A stretch of DNA of 64,000 nt, taken from assembly GCF_025398335.1 (NCBI RefSeq), contig NZ_JAODOO010000001.1, positions 328,331 to 392,330 on the forward strand. The letters are read 5' to 3'. How positions within the stretch are numbered: position 1 is the first letter of the stretch; each line of letters opens with the position of its first letter. A model generated the notes under the pieces. The model was not told the origin of the DNA. It did not search any database and saw only the letters and a list, made by a program, of their open reading frames with translations. Origin of the DNA: Clostridium sp. CX1 (lineage in GTDB: Bacteria; Bacillota; Clostridia; Clostridiales; Clostridiaceae). The translations under genes and the position numbers were made by a program. Positions 18,801 through 28,541 of this stretch are shown here, piece by piece.

Positions 18801-18873
18801 TTTACATGATTTTAAGAAAGCATTTGACCAAAGGGTTAAAAAGAAAGATAATACCCTAAATACTTTTAGTTAA
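15802..18873 (+). CDS. RND efflux pump permease (AcrB/HAE family)
   Basis: A 1,023-residue proton-driven exporter. Family marks include the start FLSDVSLKRPVFITVIII, the porter-domain repeats, the central helices with AVGLLIDDAIVVIENI (paired Asp of proton relay in TM4) and the second-half GLVTKNAILLIDFA and RPIIMTTLAMIFGMIPTA. Twelve membrane helices are readable as two sets of six. Length is normal for the family. It forms an operon with the adaptor; no outer-membrane factor is encoded nearby. Substrates could be drugs, fatty acids or lipids; none can be chosen from sequence. Confidence 0.92.
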   Translation: MFLSDVSLKRPVFITVIIIALLALGVVSYTSLPMDQLPDVDMPTVSVRIIQSGAAPDQIESKITKKVEDAVGQISGVKHVTSTITEGVSSTTISFELEKPSAEAMQEVKDKLSNIRNSLPRDIDDPVVSKFDASASAIFSFAVTGTMSNSELSQIVDDNIAKKLQTINGVGAVNTFGEQQREIHIKLDKEKMNSFNITVSELINSLSADNINVSSGKVSSGDTQISLKTDSSIKKVEDFLNVLVVKRNNSEITLKDIATVEDGSKEKNSLSFYNGKEAIGIDVVKQSNSNTVQVAEDVKKEIETIKKSLPSGVRIELVADNSTSIIDSVKDVQRTMLEGCILAVIVVFIFLKDIASTAISAIAIPVSIITTFAIMKFMNFTLNTVSLMALSLAVGLLIDDAIVVIENIVRHLRMGKSPIQAAKEGTSEIGLAVIATTLAIVAVFVPIAMINGMIGKFLVQFGMTVAASVLVSLFVAFTLVPMLSSKHLSSKEKEIPIIGRFLEWFNESFDKISKSYSELLKWSLEHRIITLMIPIGLLIVSLLLATQLKTGFIAATDNGQIAISASLDSSSTLNSASKVGKDMEAIVKKNKNVKYIYSTVQSDKVNLTVKLSDKKDRKEGIDEIIAKIRQDLVNVPGIELSVTSAGGSMGSGKLVQYHIQGSDFTKLQEYALKAQKVMKNTPGAVDVGLTYKSGKPIVKLEVDRDKAQDLGVNPNAVASTLNTLFNGTVVSQYETEKDRYDVRMQLEEGDRKNFDSLQRIYVLSTTGKMIAIDQVTKKVFTTSSSTINRYDKEREIQLTANYAHVEQSDFTKAFNNKLKSEAPTPNGIKLSAGGSQDQMAESMGGLATALLMGVLFIFLVIAAQFESFIDPLAILLSLPLAIIGAILGLLIGNKELDMMSAIGVIMLMGLVTKNAILLIDFAKQNYSKGMNLKEALIDAGHTRLRPIIMTTLAMIFGMIPTAIASGAGSEQRAPMAFAIIGGLITSTLLTLLFVPVVYTYLHDFKKAFDQRVKKKDNTLNTFS

Positions 18874-18975
18874 AACCGGAAAAAATTTGTAATAACTACA
18901 GATCCCCAAGACTCGGCTTTCGAATTTTTAGAAGATATTTTTACAAACAAAAAATCCGTTACCTATGGATATTCG

Positions 18976-19006
18976 GATGCCCCCTTTATTCAAGGGGGCA
19001 TCTTTA
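18976..19006. terminator. Bidirectional terminator between RND and MFS genes
   Basis: GATGCCCCCTT (18976-18986) pairs with AAGGGGGCATC (18992-19002). It lies between the convergent RND and MFS stop codons. Confidence 0.75.
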
Positions 19007-19050
19007 CTAAAATCAATATTTGGGTCTTTTCTTGTTTATTGCAAAATTAA

Positions 19051-20196
19051 TTATTTCCTTATGGAACATATTAAACTACTGATTAATGCTATTCCACTGC
19101 AGATAAATGGCAAAATATAAAACCCAAACTTGGAAATTACAAAGCTTCCTAATATAGAACCAAGCGTAATTCCAATATATAATGCTGTGTTGTTTAAGGC
19201 AAGTGCCATTCCACGAGTTTCTGGAAAACTTTCTGCTAAACGAGCTTGATATGAAGTAAAGGAGGTATATCCAACAAGTGCCCACAAAAACAACAAAAAA
19301 TAAACCAAAGTTTCTGATGAAAAGAAAATGCCTAATAGTACAAGGATGCCCATAAGCATGGCTGTACTGAATATTGATACCATTCTTGCACCAATTTTAT
19401 CAGTAACTCTCCCACTGGATAAACTACCAATTACAGCCCCCATACCATAGGCAGTAATTGAAGTTGTAAGTTCATCTGAAGAAAAATGGTTATATAAAAC
19501 CAATCCTGTTCCAAGAAATACATAAAGGGCATACATTGCAATGGCCCAAAAAGTAGTTGCACTAACTGCGAATATAATTTTTATTGGGCGGCCTTTTGTC
19601 AATTTTTCTGCTAAATGTGCTTTACTTGTTGATGCCCAAACTTTAAAGTTTAAAATTGATAGAAAAAAAGCAATTGCAGCTAGAGATATAAAAACAGAAC
19701 GCCATCCAAGAAATTGTTCTAACAGAGTTCCGATAGGTGCTCCTGCCCATAAAGCCATAAGATGTCCAGATACTACTACAGAAAGCCATGTACCCCTACG
19801 TTCAGGTAATGCTATATCGCTAATAATTGCGTAGACTAACGGGGTTATAGAGGCAACAGATAAACCAGCAAAAATACGACTAATTATTAACATGGTGAAG
19901 GTAGAAGAAATAGCTGTTAAAAAATTGGATAAGCAAAAGGATAATAAACCGGAAACAATGAAAAGACGGCGGCCTTTGTGATCTGAAAGCCACCCAAAAA
20001 ATGGCGCACTAATGGCATAAATAAGTGAAAACACGGTAACTATCCACCCTGCAGCAGCAGGAGTTATTTCATATTCTTTGGCTATAAATGGTAACAAAGG
20101 GGAGATAACAAATAAATCAGTGCCAATAATAAATAAGGTAAGCCACCCTGTAAGAAGATACATGGTCTCTTTTAGGTTAAAACACACATTCATCAC
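19051..20196 (-). CDS. MFS transporter (DHA1-type drug or sugar efflux)
   Basis: A 381-residue major facilitator with 12 hydrophobic segments. The motif-A loop GWLSDHKGRR (about 70) follows TM2, and GRVTDKIGAR repeats it in the second half. Composition and length fit the YdhP/AraJ-like efflux group. The first start is GTG/ATG at 20196/20193 after AAAGG with tight spacing; ATG at 20163 (MYLLTGWLT) is an alternative. It is monocistronic, and its substrate is unknown. Confidence 0.88.
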   Translation of the reverse strand: MMNVCFNLKETMYLLTGWLTLFIIGTDLFVISPLLPFIAKEYEITPAAAGWIVTVFSLIYAISAPFFGWLSDHKGRRLFIVSGLLSFCLSNFLTAISSTFTMLIISRIFAGLSVASITPLVYAIISDIALPERRGTWLSVVVSGHLMALWAGAPIGTLLEQFLGWRSVFISLAAIAFFLSILNFKVWASTSKAHLAEKLTKGRPIKIIFAVSATTFWAIAMYALYVFLGTGLVLYNHFSSDELTTSITAYGMGAVIGSLSSGRVTDKIGARMVSIFSTAMLMGILVLLGIFFSSETLVYFLLFLWALVGYTSFTSYQARLAESFPETRGMALALNNTALYIGITLGSILGSFVISKFGFYILPFICSGIALISSLICSIRK

Positions 20197-20403
20197 CTTT
20201 AAGTAATATTACATTAGTTAGTTTATGAAAATGAAATATTTAAAGTGCCTGCATCTGATATAACCCCTTCACTATTTCGTATAAATTTACAAAAGCAAAG
20301 TAATCTTTTCAATGGATAATAGAATAATGAAATAAAAAGATTTATATGATATAATTGCCTTTAGGTTTAGTCGAAGTTGTAAATTTTCCGTAATACTTGC
20401 GAT
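20197..20403. other. Divergent intergenic region, nothing specific seen
   Basis: AT-rich DNA that should hold the MFS promoter on the minus strand. No strong promoter match, hairpin or ORF could be supported here. Confidence 0.3.
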
Positions 20404-20535
20404 ATGAACTTGGTAATAGTCTTTACTTTATATGAATTTGCTCCAGAGATTATAAATAATGAAATAATAAAATTGAGAGAAAACACTAATGAGAGTCATA
20501 TAGAGATTTTTATTATAACATTGAGGAGAATATAG
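20404..20535 (+). CDS. Possible 43-residue small protein
   Basis: An ATG-initiated frame ends in TAG at 20533-20535, immediately before the exonuclease start. The peptide begins MNLVIVFTLYEFAPEII and is amphipathic. No ribosome binding site is visible, and it could equally be a gene remnant or chance frame. It covers most of the otherwise empty stretch upstream of the exonuclease gene. Confidence 0.25.
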   Translation: MNLVIVFTLYEFAPEIINNEIIKLRENTNESHIEIFIITLRRI

Positions 20536-21465
20536 ATGAATTTTATAGCTATAGATTTTGAGACTGCAAATGAAAAAAGAAACAGTGCATGCTCAATTGG
20601 TATTGTTGTTGTGAAAAATGGACATGTTGTAGAAAAAATACACCATTTAATAAGACCTAAGGAAATGAGATTCATGCCAATTAATATTGGAATTCATGGA
20701 ATAAGACCAGCCATGGTTGAGAATGAACCAGGGTTTGATAAAGTATGGGAGAAAATTAAGCATTATTTTAATGAAAATTTAGTGATAGCACACAACGCTT
20801 CCTTTGATATATCCGTTTTAAGAAAGAGTGCAGAACTTTATGATATAGAACTGCCTAGTTTTAAATATATTTGCACAATGAAACTTGCTAGAAACTTTTA
20901 TAAAGGAATTGAAAATGCAAAATTGAATACAGTGAATGATTTTTTAGGATATGAGTTTAAGCATCACGATGCACTGCAGGATGCTCTCGCCTGTAGTAAC
21001 ATATTGCTTAATATATCAGAAGAATTAAAGTGTGGGGATATTAATGAAATATCTAAATTAATAGGTGTAACTATTGGAATAGCAGACAGCAGTGGATATA
21101 AACCATCATCATCTAAAGGAAGTGGCATTAAAACATCTAATAGAATTTATGATCATAAAAAAGAAACTATATTTGAAAGGCTAGAAAAGGATCTATTTAG
21201 AAATGAAGTGGTTGTATTTACAGGAAGGTTAACTTCCATGTCTAGAGATGAAGCCATGAGATTAGTTAGAAGGCTTGGAGGGGCAACAGGAAGCTCTGTT
21301 ACAAAAAAGACAACAATTCTAGTGACTAATATGAAAGATGTTAAAGATTTGCGTAGGGAAGAAATGAGTAATAAGCTTAAAAAGGCAACAGATTTAAATG
21401 CAGAAGGACAGAATATAAGGTTTTTAAATGAAGAAGAATTTTTAAATATGAGGAAGGGTTCTTGA
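20536..21465 (+). CDS. DEDDh exonuclease with C-terminal BRCT domain
   Basis: A 309-residue protein. Residues 1-165 form a DnaQ-like 3'-5' exonuclease with motifs FIAIDFETA (D7, E9), HNASFDISVL and HHDALQDALA. After a Ser-rich linker, residues about 220-300 form a BRCT domain (EVVVFTGRLTSMSRDEAMRLV, GATGSSVTKKTTILV) like that of NAD-dependent ligases. The combination suggests proofreading or repair nuclease activity directed to DNA ends or nicks. RBS TTGAGGAG precedes the ATG. The fusion is found in several Firmicutes. Confidence 0.88.
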   Translation: MNFIAIDFETANEKRNSACSIGIVVVKNGHVVEKIHHLIRPKEMRFMPINIGIHGIRPAMVENEPGFDKVWEKIKHYFNENLVIAHNASFDISVLRKSAELYDIELPSFKYICTMKLARNFYKGIENAKLNTVNDFLGYEFKHHDALQDALACSNILLNISEELKCGDINEISKLIGVTIGIADSSGYKPSSSKGSGIKTSNRIYDHKKETIFERLEKDLFRNEVVVFTGRLTSMSRDEAMRLVRRLGGATGSSVTKKTTILVTNMKDVKDLRREEMSNKLKKATDLNAEGQNIRFLNEEEFLNMRKGS

Positions 21466-21602
21466 TATTTGTGCATAAAAAGGTTAATCCTTTCAAAAAA
21501 TATTTAGAACGAAAGAAATATACATATAACATGTGTCATGAGGAAAGTATGGGAATTCCTAGGGAATAATATAAATAAAAAATGAAAAGAGAAGGTGTCA
21601 AC

Positions 21603-22640
21603 TTGAGTAAAGTATATTTTATTAAAAATTCAGGATCCGATTACAGTAAGCTTGGAAAAGATGCTTTGGAACTTTTGAAGAGAATAGTATCAGAAACGGA
21701 GCATAGCTTTGAAAAAGAAGTGCCTATAAAAGTGCATTTCGGTGAAAAAGGAAACAAAACCTTTATTCCGGCAAAGTGCTACGATGAAATTATAAACTAT
21801 CTAAAAGAAGAGGGAGTGTCCCCATCTTATATCGAAACTAATGTATTATATAGAGGATCAAGAACTACTACAGAGCTTCATATTGAGACAGCAAAATCCC
21901 ATGGCTTTACACAGATTCCAATTATAATTGCAGACGGAGACATTGGAACAGAGTACGATGAAGTAGAAATAAATAAGGAATATATAAGCAAATGTAAAAT
22001 AGGTAAGGGATATGGAAAATACAAACAATTTATTGTTATGAGCCATTTTAAAGGTCATGTTGCAGCGGGATTTGGTGGTGCTCTAAAACAGCTTGCTATG
22101 GGTTTTGCTGCTAGAGGAGGAAAGCTAGAGCAGCACTCTGGAATATCTCCTGTAGTAGATGCTGAAAAATGTATTTCCTGTGGTATTTGTGTGAATAAAT
22201 GCAACTTTGGTGCCATCCAGAAGCCAGATACTGCGGTTATTGACGAAAGTAAATGCATTGGCTGCGCAGGGTGTATTGCTGTTTGCCCTGAAGGTGCAAT
22301 TGAAAATACCTGGGGAGGATCTCATTTTCTTGAGAAACTTTCAGAGTATGCCTACGGAGCATCAAAAGACAAGGACATCATATATATTACCTTTGTTCAC
22401 AATATCACCAAGGAGTGTGACTGCGCCGGAACAGCTATGAAACCAATTGCAGGTAATATTGGTATTCTTGCTGGAAAGGATCCTGTTGCCTTGGATACAG
22501 CATGTCTGGACTTAGTTCAGAAAAGCAGCGGAAAAAAGCTTTTTGAAAAAGGCAGGCAATCTCTTATGCATGCAGAAAAAATAGGACTGGGAATAATGGA
22601 GTATGAGCTTAATGAGGTAATAACTGAAAGCAATGAGTAA
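21603..22640 (+). CDS. DUF362 protein with two 4Fe-4S ferredoxin motifs
   Basis: A 345-residue protein. It has a DUF362 domain (KVHFGEKGNKTFIP near the start and FVMSHFKGHVAAGFGGALKQL-like centre), into which a bacterial ferredoxin domain is inserted: CISCGICVNKC and CIGCAGCIAVC, each followed by another Cys-Pro-type site. The TTG at 21603 is preferred because AGAGAAGGTG sits at normal distance; an in-frame ATG at 21582 would bury that site in the coding sequence. It is probably an iron-sulfur redox protein of unknown partner. A hairpin terminator follows. Confidence 0.8.
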   Translation: MSKVYFIKNSGSDYSKLGKDALELLKRIVSETEHSFEKEVPIKVHFGEKGNKTFIPAKCYDEIINYLKEEGVSPSYIETNVLYRGSRTTTELHIETAKSHGFTQIPIIIADGDIGTEYDEVEINKEYISKCKIGKGYGKYKQFIVMSHFKGHVAAGFGGALKQLAMGFAARGGKLEQHSGISPVVDAEKCISCGICVNKCNFGAIQKPDTAVIDESKCIGCAGCIAVCPEGAIENTWGGSHFLEKLSEYAYGASKDKDIIYITFVHNITKECDCAGTAMKPIAGNIGILAGKDPVALDTACLDLVQKSSGKKLFEKGRQSLMHAEKIGLGIMEYELNEVITESNE

Positions 22641-22682
22641 TCTAGAAAGTAAGATTTAATGGATAATAAAAAAACTTATTTG

Positions 22683-24265
<1,583 letters not shown>

Positions 24266-24682
24266 ATGAATGGCAAAAAAGATGTTTTAGATAGTGGTCC
24301 TTTTTTTCATGGTACTAAAGCAGAACTAAAACTTGGAGATTTATTAAAACCACAACACTTATCAAATTACCAGGATAAAAAATCAAACTATATCTATTTT
24401 ACTGGAACATTAAATGCTGCTAAATGGGGTGCTGAATTAGCGAAATCTAACTCAAAAGAAAGAATTTACATTATAGAACCATTAGGTGAATTTGAAAATG
24501 ACCCGAACTTAACTGACAAAAGATTTCCTGGAAATCCAACACGTTCTTATAGGTCTAAATCTCCTTTGAAAATAATAGCTGAATTAGGTTCATGGGAAAG
24601 ACATTCCGATGAAGAAATAAATCATATGCTTTCATCTTTAAAAAAGTTAAGTGAAGAAGGAAAAAATGTAATATACGATTAA
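24266..24682 (+). CDS. arr: Rifampin ADP-ribosyltransferase
   Basis: A 138-residue Arr enzyme, which moves ADP-ribose from NAD to a hydroxyl of rifamycins and inactivates them. The catalytic triad is visible: His in GPFFHGTK (H15), Tyr in NYIYFTGT (Y44) and Asp in FENDPNLTDKRFPGNPT (D79). The last stretch, with PTRSYRS, is the Arr signature. Length is normal. RBS AAGGAGTG precedes ATG 24266. It is the only recognisable resistance gene of the element and sits next to attL, the usual place for cargo. Confidence 0.93.
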   Translation: MNGKKDVLDSGPFFHGTKAELKLGDLLKPQHLSNYQDKKSNYIYFTGTLNAAKWGAELAKSNSKERIYIIEPLGEFENDPNLTDKRFPGNPTRSYRSKSPLKIIAELGSWERHSDEEINHMLSSLKKLSEEGKNVIYD

Positions 24683-25221
24683 TCCATAAATATACAATTA
24701 ACAACATTGCAAGGCTTCTTTTTATGTTGTAAAATCAACATTATTCTTCAGCATAGCCTAAAATAAAAGTGGAGAATAGGTGCATAATTTTTTGAATGAG
24801 AAAAGGTAAAGAAAAAGGGTAATGAGAATTAACCCATTACCCCTAAATTAATAACTATTTTATTACCTACTGTCCGTCAATGCCTGTGCTAGATAGTATA
24901 TCAAGGTATTATATAAAAAGAGTTTTTATGACATACATTGACACTTATAAAAACATTGGAAATACTCATTCTAGAGGGGGATTAGGTCAATTTTGAAGGG
25001 GTAAAATTATGACTTTGCTAAATACAAATGCGTAAATTTTCCATGCATTCGTACCAAGGACATAAAAAGGAGAAATTTTAAACATCCTCGTTCCTAAGTA
25101 ATAGTTCTACATTTGCATCACAAATCCGTGCTATCACTTCATCATAGTGAAACTTCATTATAACAAATGTATCATCATCATTTAACTAACCACCTTTTTT
25201 CTACTCTTTATTAGTACCCCA
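24683..25221. other. Element DNA between arr and the HTH gene
   Basis: No gene is supported in these 540 bases. An inverted repeat GGGTAATG (24817-24824) / CATTACCC (24835-24842) may end transcription of arr. The rest is AT-rich, with only very short ORFs. Confidence 0.4.
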
Positions 25222-25548
25222 CTAGAAATATTTTTTAATTATTTCGTCATTCAAATAATACCTTTTGGCAACCCCTTCTTTTTTATAAGGTTGTCCGTCA
25301 CTAACAATTAAACCTAATTTCCTTAACTTAGGGACGGACTTCTTTCTGATTTGTTCTATAGATAGGTTTGTATATTCGGATAACTGTTGGTATGAAGGAC
25401 AAGCATATTTTTTGCCATACTCATCCCTATACTTAGTATTTTGGTATATTCCAACTAATACACCTAATACCCTACTATCTGCCAAGGTTAGTCTATATTC
25501 TTTCTCTAAGTCTACACTCTCCATTGTGTAGAATTTTTCTCTAGCCAT
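25222..25548 (-). CDS. Small winged-helix/HTH protein of the element
   Basis: A 108-residue protein with a helix-turn-helix of the kind seen in the N termini of replication initiators and plasmid regulators: RLTLADSRVLGVLVGIYQN, then CPSYQQLSEYTNLSIEQIRKKSVPKLRKLGLI. The C-terminal lid KEGVAKRYYLNDEIIKKYF looks like a wing. It could regulate the element or be a cut-down Rep. The upstream region holds three GGTAC-type dyads that may be its operators. Confidence 0.7.
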   Translation of the reverse strand: MAREKFYTMESVDLEKEYRLTLADSRVLGVLVGIYQNTKYRDEYGKKYACPSYQQLSEYTNLSIEQIRKKSVPKLRKLGLIVSDGQPYKKEGVAKRYYLNDEIIKKYF

Positions 25549-26001
25549 AATTTTACACCCCTTTATTTTAAGTTATACTTCGTAAGCTTCATTTTTAAGA
25601 AGCCTATACTTATCTAACAAGCAAAAGGGGAGGTATGGGACAGAGTACCTAGGTAGTGGTATTTTGTACACAGGGTAATGGTACAGAGTACCTAAAACTA
25701 TGGTACTGAATACACACCTATATTAATACAAACCATTACCAATACTATTACTAATAACATTAATTTACCTACTAAAGTAGGAGATTACTTCGTTATAGAT
25801 ATATTAGATATTAAGGATTTAATCCGTTATATAGTAGATAAGGAATAAGAGTTTATAAAAAAGGGGACTAGACAGGGTGCCTTTTCCGTAAACTTGTCCC
25901 TGTACAGATGAGTAACGTACTATATTTTTTTATTTGCAGTTGTTCCATCCATTTACTCAACTCGGTAAATAACTATATAGAAGGTCTTGGAGGAAATCTA
26001 A
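25549..26001. other. Element regulatory region
   Basis: This non-coding stretch upstream of the HTH gene holds the dyad cluster at 25637-25713. At about 25780-25848 a short coding-like frame (ending KDLIRYIVDKE, stop) has no usable start codon and may be the tail of a lost gene. No other gene is supported. Confidence 0.4.
25637..25713. promoter_or_regulatory. Cluster of GGTACAGAGTACC-like dyads
   Basis: GGGACAGAGTACC (25637-25649), the perfect palindrome GGTACAGAGTACC (25680-25692) and GGTACTGAATAC (25702-25713) lie within 77 bp upstream of the minus-strand HTH gene. They look like operator or iteron sites for that protein. The repeats are seen; the binder is inferred. Confidence 0.55.
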
Positions 26002-26088
26002 TTGGAATATAAAGGGACTAAACTAAATGAACCTGTTAAGCTATTCAGGGACGACGGAAGTTATTGTTTAATAGCTAAGCTATGTTAA
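26002..26088 (+). CDS. Possible 28-residue small protein
   Basis: A TTG start is preceded at seven bases by GGAGGA (25989-25994). The peptide is MEYKGTKLNEPVKLFRDDGS and eight more residues. The RBS makes translation plausible, and the peptide looks protein-like. Nothing is known about its function. Confidence 0.35.
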   Translation: MEYKGTKLNEPVKLFRDDGSYCLIAKLC

Positions 26089-26210
26089 AGATTGATGTTG
26101 AAAATCATATACATTACTTCTAGATAAAGTTATGCAATCCATGTATAATGAAGTTAGTTGGTACTTGTAAAATTATACGAAGTAACGTCTCTTTTGCATT
26201 GAGGTATATT

Positions 26211-26549
26211 ATGAATGGTAATGAACTGAAAAAATGGGTAATTGAAAATAATATTAAACAAAGGACTATTGAAAGCTTTTGGCGATGCTTTGAAAAATAT
26301 AAGGTAGAGAGTCCTGATGAATATGATGAATACTTTGGCTTATTTGATAAAGGTTCATTAACTATATGGACAGATAAGATAGCACTTAAAATTATGAATT
26401 GGGATACCTTTTATGAAGAATATAATGAAAACCACGAATTTATTGAAGCATACTTAAAGTTAGAATATAAAAACAAATATATTGGTTACTATAGTTTGCT
26501 TTTTAATTTTTCAGGGGAAACATTCGATGATTATTTTGTTTTAGAATGA
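26211..26549 (+). CDS. Hypothetical protein of the element (112 aa)
   Basis: I do not recognise this protein. Starting at ATG 26211, after GAGGT at 26201-26205, it gives 112 acidic, aromatic-rich residues (MNGNELKKWVIENNIKQRT, ending FSGETFDDYFVLE). The longer frame from 26148 has no RBS. It is soluble, without membrane helix or Cys. The size, acidity and pairing with the next gene resemble orphan immunity proteins of polymorphic-toxin loci, which is only a compositional hint. Confidence 0.5.
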   Translation: MNGNELKKWVIENNIKQRTIESFWRCFEKYKVESPDEYDEYFGLFDKGSLTIWTDKIALKIMNWDTFYEEYNENHEFIEAYLKLEYKNKYIGYYSLLFNFSGETFDDYFVLE

Positions 26550-26643
26550 GGGATTACTAATTAGGAATGTTGTTATCTTGTGTTACAAGTTTAAATTAAG
26601 ACGAATAAATATATGTTTTGTGAGAAAAGAAAGGAAGGTACAT

Positions 26644-27018
26644 ATGTTATATTATGAAGATTTTTCAAAATGGGTAGATAGTAATTTGCAACAACTTCCG
26701 TCAGATGTGATTGCAGTTAACTTTAATTTGTATGAGGGTTCAAACCAAACATATGATATCCAATTAATTGGAACAGATACATTTGATGAAGAAGATGAGG
26801 ATTGGGTGTGTGAAGAGATATTTACAACAGGAGAAGATGTATTTCTTATACCTCGAACTGATGATATTGAAAATTGGGAAGATGGTTTATCCTTTATAAC
26901 AAAAATGATAGAAAAATATCTTCAAGACGGAAAACTTGCCAATGTACTTCAAGAACTACAAGGTGTTGGTGTTGGATTTGTAGATGGAGATATTGAAATT
27001 TTACATCAAGCAAAATAA
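26644..27018 (+). CDS. Hypothetical acidic protein of the element (124 aa), immunity-like
   Basis: I place the start at ATG 26644 because AAGGAAGG lies just upstream; a longer frame from 26578 is not supported. The 124-residue protein (MLYYEDFSKWVDSNLQQLP) has an acidic middle (DTFDEEDEDWVCEEIF) and a C-terminal helix-strand GVGVGFVDGDIEILHQ. The pattern is reminiscent of immunity proteins annotated next to Firmicute secreted toxins, but no toxin is present. It is 95 bases from the previous small gene and may be co-transcribed. Confidence 0.5.
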   Translation: MLYYEDFSKWVDSNLQQLPSDVIAVNFNLYEGSNQTYDIQLIGTDTFDEEDEDWVCEEIFTTGEDVFLIPRTDDIENWEDGLSFITKMIEKYLQDGKLANVLQELQGVGVGFVDGDIEILHQAK

Positions 27019-27635
27019 ATCTAACTAGTTCGTATTCTCATATGATGAACTAAAGAAGCCTTAACTAGATTTTTAAACAGCTTCAACCTATACAGGAATG
27101 TAGAAATAGCTTTGCTATCTAAATTAACAGATAGTAAGGCATTTTCTTTTTATTTACCCATCTTTCCGATAGCTTACATCATTAATCTCTCCGTTATTCT
27201 AGAGGTTTCTATTAGTATCTATATCCTAACGGATATTATTTCTTTTTCTAATAAAAACCCCCTTATAGTAATTTAACAAGTTATTTTACCTAAATGGGAC
27301 AAAATACCCAAAACTATTTTTTAAGGCTTGTCTGATACGGAAAACATCTTTTTATAATCAACTTGCTTTTAATTTTTCCTATAGGTAGCTAGGGTATTTT
27401 AAATCTTAAGTCATATGGGAAGGGTATAAGTCCTTTAATTAACTTCAATCTTAAAAAGTTGAGTTAGCTAATACATAAAGGGAAGCCAATTAACGGAAAG
27501 TCTAAATGTAAAATCGTAAACTTTGTTGGCATTAAGTCCCAAATGTATAAGGGGAAATTTATTACCTACCCCCTACCTATTTGCATTTGGGTCATTATTG
27601 ATATTCCTTATATGAGTTCATAAAAGTATACAATT

Positions 27636-27726
27636 ACGGACTATTTAAAAACACAACATTTATCGTCCGTTAAAGTTGCTAAATAATATTGTGAACGTTC
27701 GTAATTATATATTGACTATTACGAAC
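27636..27726. promoter_or_regulatory. res-like recombination site with two dyads
   Basis: Dyad 1 is ACGGAC (27636-27641) with GTCCGT (27665-27670). Dyad 2 is GTTCGTAAT (27697-27705) with ATTACGAAC (27718-27726), a 30-bp site of the size bound by resolvase dimers. Both lie just upstream of the resolvase gene, the usual place for res. Confidence 0.55.
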
Positions 27727-27740
27727 TATACTGTTATTAT
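27712..27740 (+). promoter_or_regulatory. Resolvase promoter
   Basis: TTGACT (27712-27717), a 17-bp spacer and TATTAT (27735-27740). The -35 box lies inside the second res-like dyad, so binding of the resolvase would repress its own gene. Confidence 0.65.
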
Positions 27741-27776
27741 ATGATTAATGAGTTTATTGTAAAGGAATGATATACA

Positions 27777-28391
27777 ATGAAAAATAAAACATTTGCTTAC
27801 ATAAGAGTAAGTACACTTGAACAGAATACAGATAGACAAGTACAGGCTTTAAATGATTACTGTAAAGAGAACAATATTGTTATAAATGAACGTGATATTT
27901 ACACCGACAAAGCAAGTGGAAAGGACTTTAACAGGGAAAACTACAAGGCTTTAAAGCTTAATTTAAGGGATGGAGATACTTTAATAATTAAAGAACTTGA
28001 TAGACTTGGCAGAGATATGCAAAGGATAAAAGAAGAGTGGCACGAACTGTTAAAACAAGGGGTAAACATTATTGTAATTGATACCCCTATACTGAACACT
28101 ACAAATAAGACAGATTTAGAAAAAAGCCTAATATCTAATATAGTGTTTGAACTATTGTCATATATGGCACAAAAGGAAAGAATTAAAATAAAACAAAGAC
28201 AAGCAGAGGGAATAGCATCTGCAAAAGCAAAAGGTCTAAAGTTTGGTAGACCTTCGGTTGAGTATCCAAAAGAGTTTAGTAAGGTTTATGCTGAATGGAA
28301 GGAAGGAAGTATATCAGCCGTAAAAGCAATGGATATATTAAACCTTAAAAAGACAACCTTTTATAAATTAGTAAAAGACTATGAACAATAG
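27777..28391 (+). CDS. Small serine recombinase (resolvase/invertase)
   Basis: A 204-residue recombinase. The catalytic Ser is in FAYIRVSTLEQNTDRQ (about S11), with the conserved LIIKELDRLGRDMQR and KERIKIKQRQAEGI segments. A C-terminal helix-turn-helix (VKAMDILNLKKTTFYKLV) binds DNA. Length matches Tn3-type resolvases and Pin-type invertases. With the two dyads upstream it probably resolves multimers of the element's circular form. RBS AAAGGAAT precedes the ATG. Confidence 0.88.
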   Translation: MKNKTFAYIRVSTLEQNTDRQVQALNDYCKENNIVINERDIYTDKASGKDFNRENYKALKLNLRDGDTLIIKELDRLGRDMQRIKEEWHELLKQGVNIIVIDTPILNTTNKTDLEKSLISNIVFELLSYMAQKERIKIKQRQAEGIASAKAKGLKFGRPSVEYPKEFSKVYAEWKEGSISAVKAMDILNLKKTTFYKLVKDYEQ

Positions 28392-28497
28392 GTTTGTAGT
28401 TCTTTTTTTATTGGGTTATATTTGTATATTCCCTCCGATTCCTTTACAGATTAGTTAAAACTTTATTATAATAAAGGCTTTCCTTAAGGGAAAATAA

Positions 28498-28533
28498 AAC
28501 CCCCTTAGTCAATACACTTGTACCAAGGAGGTT
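28498..28533 (-). terminator. Terminator of the integrase gene
   Basis: AACCCCCTT (28498-28506) pairs with AAGGAGGTT (28525-28533); read on the minus strand it is followed by TTTTATTTT. It lies just beyond the integrase stop. Confidence 0.75.
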
Positions 28534-28541
28534 ACTAAATG

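Larger units (their letters stand above)
27019..27776. other. Long non-coding stretch of the element before the resolvase
   Basis: About 750 AT-rich bases with no supported gene on either strand. A weak TAGCTTTGCTATC / GATAGTAAGG hairpin (about 27110-27140) follows the upstream gene. The right 140 bases hold two dyads and the promoter of the resolvase. Confidence 0.45.

Noticed and set aside
25750..25850. Short coding-like frame ending KDLIRYIVDKE in the element
   Set aside because: No start codon or RBS is present upstream of it in frame; at best it is a remnant.
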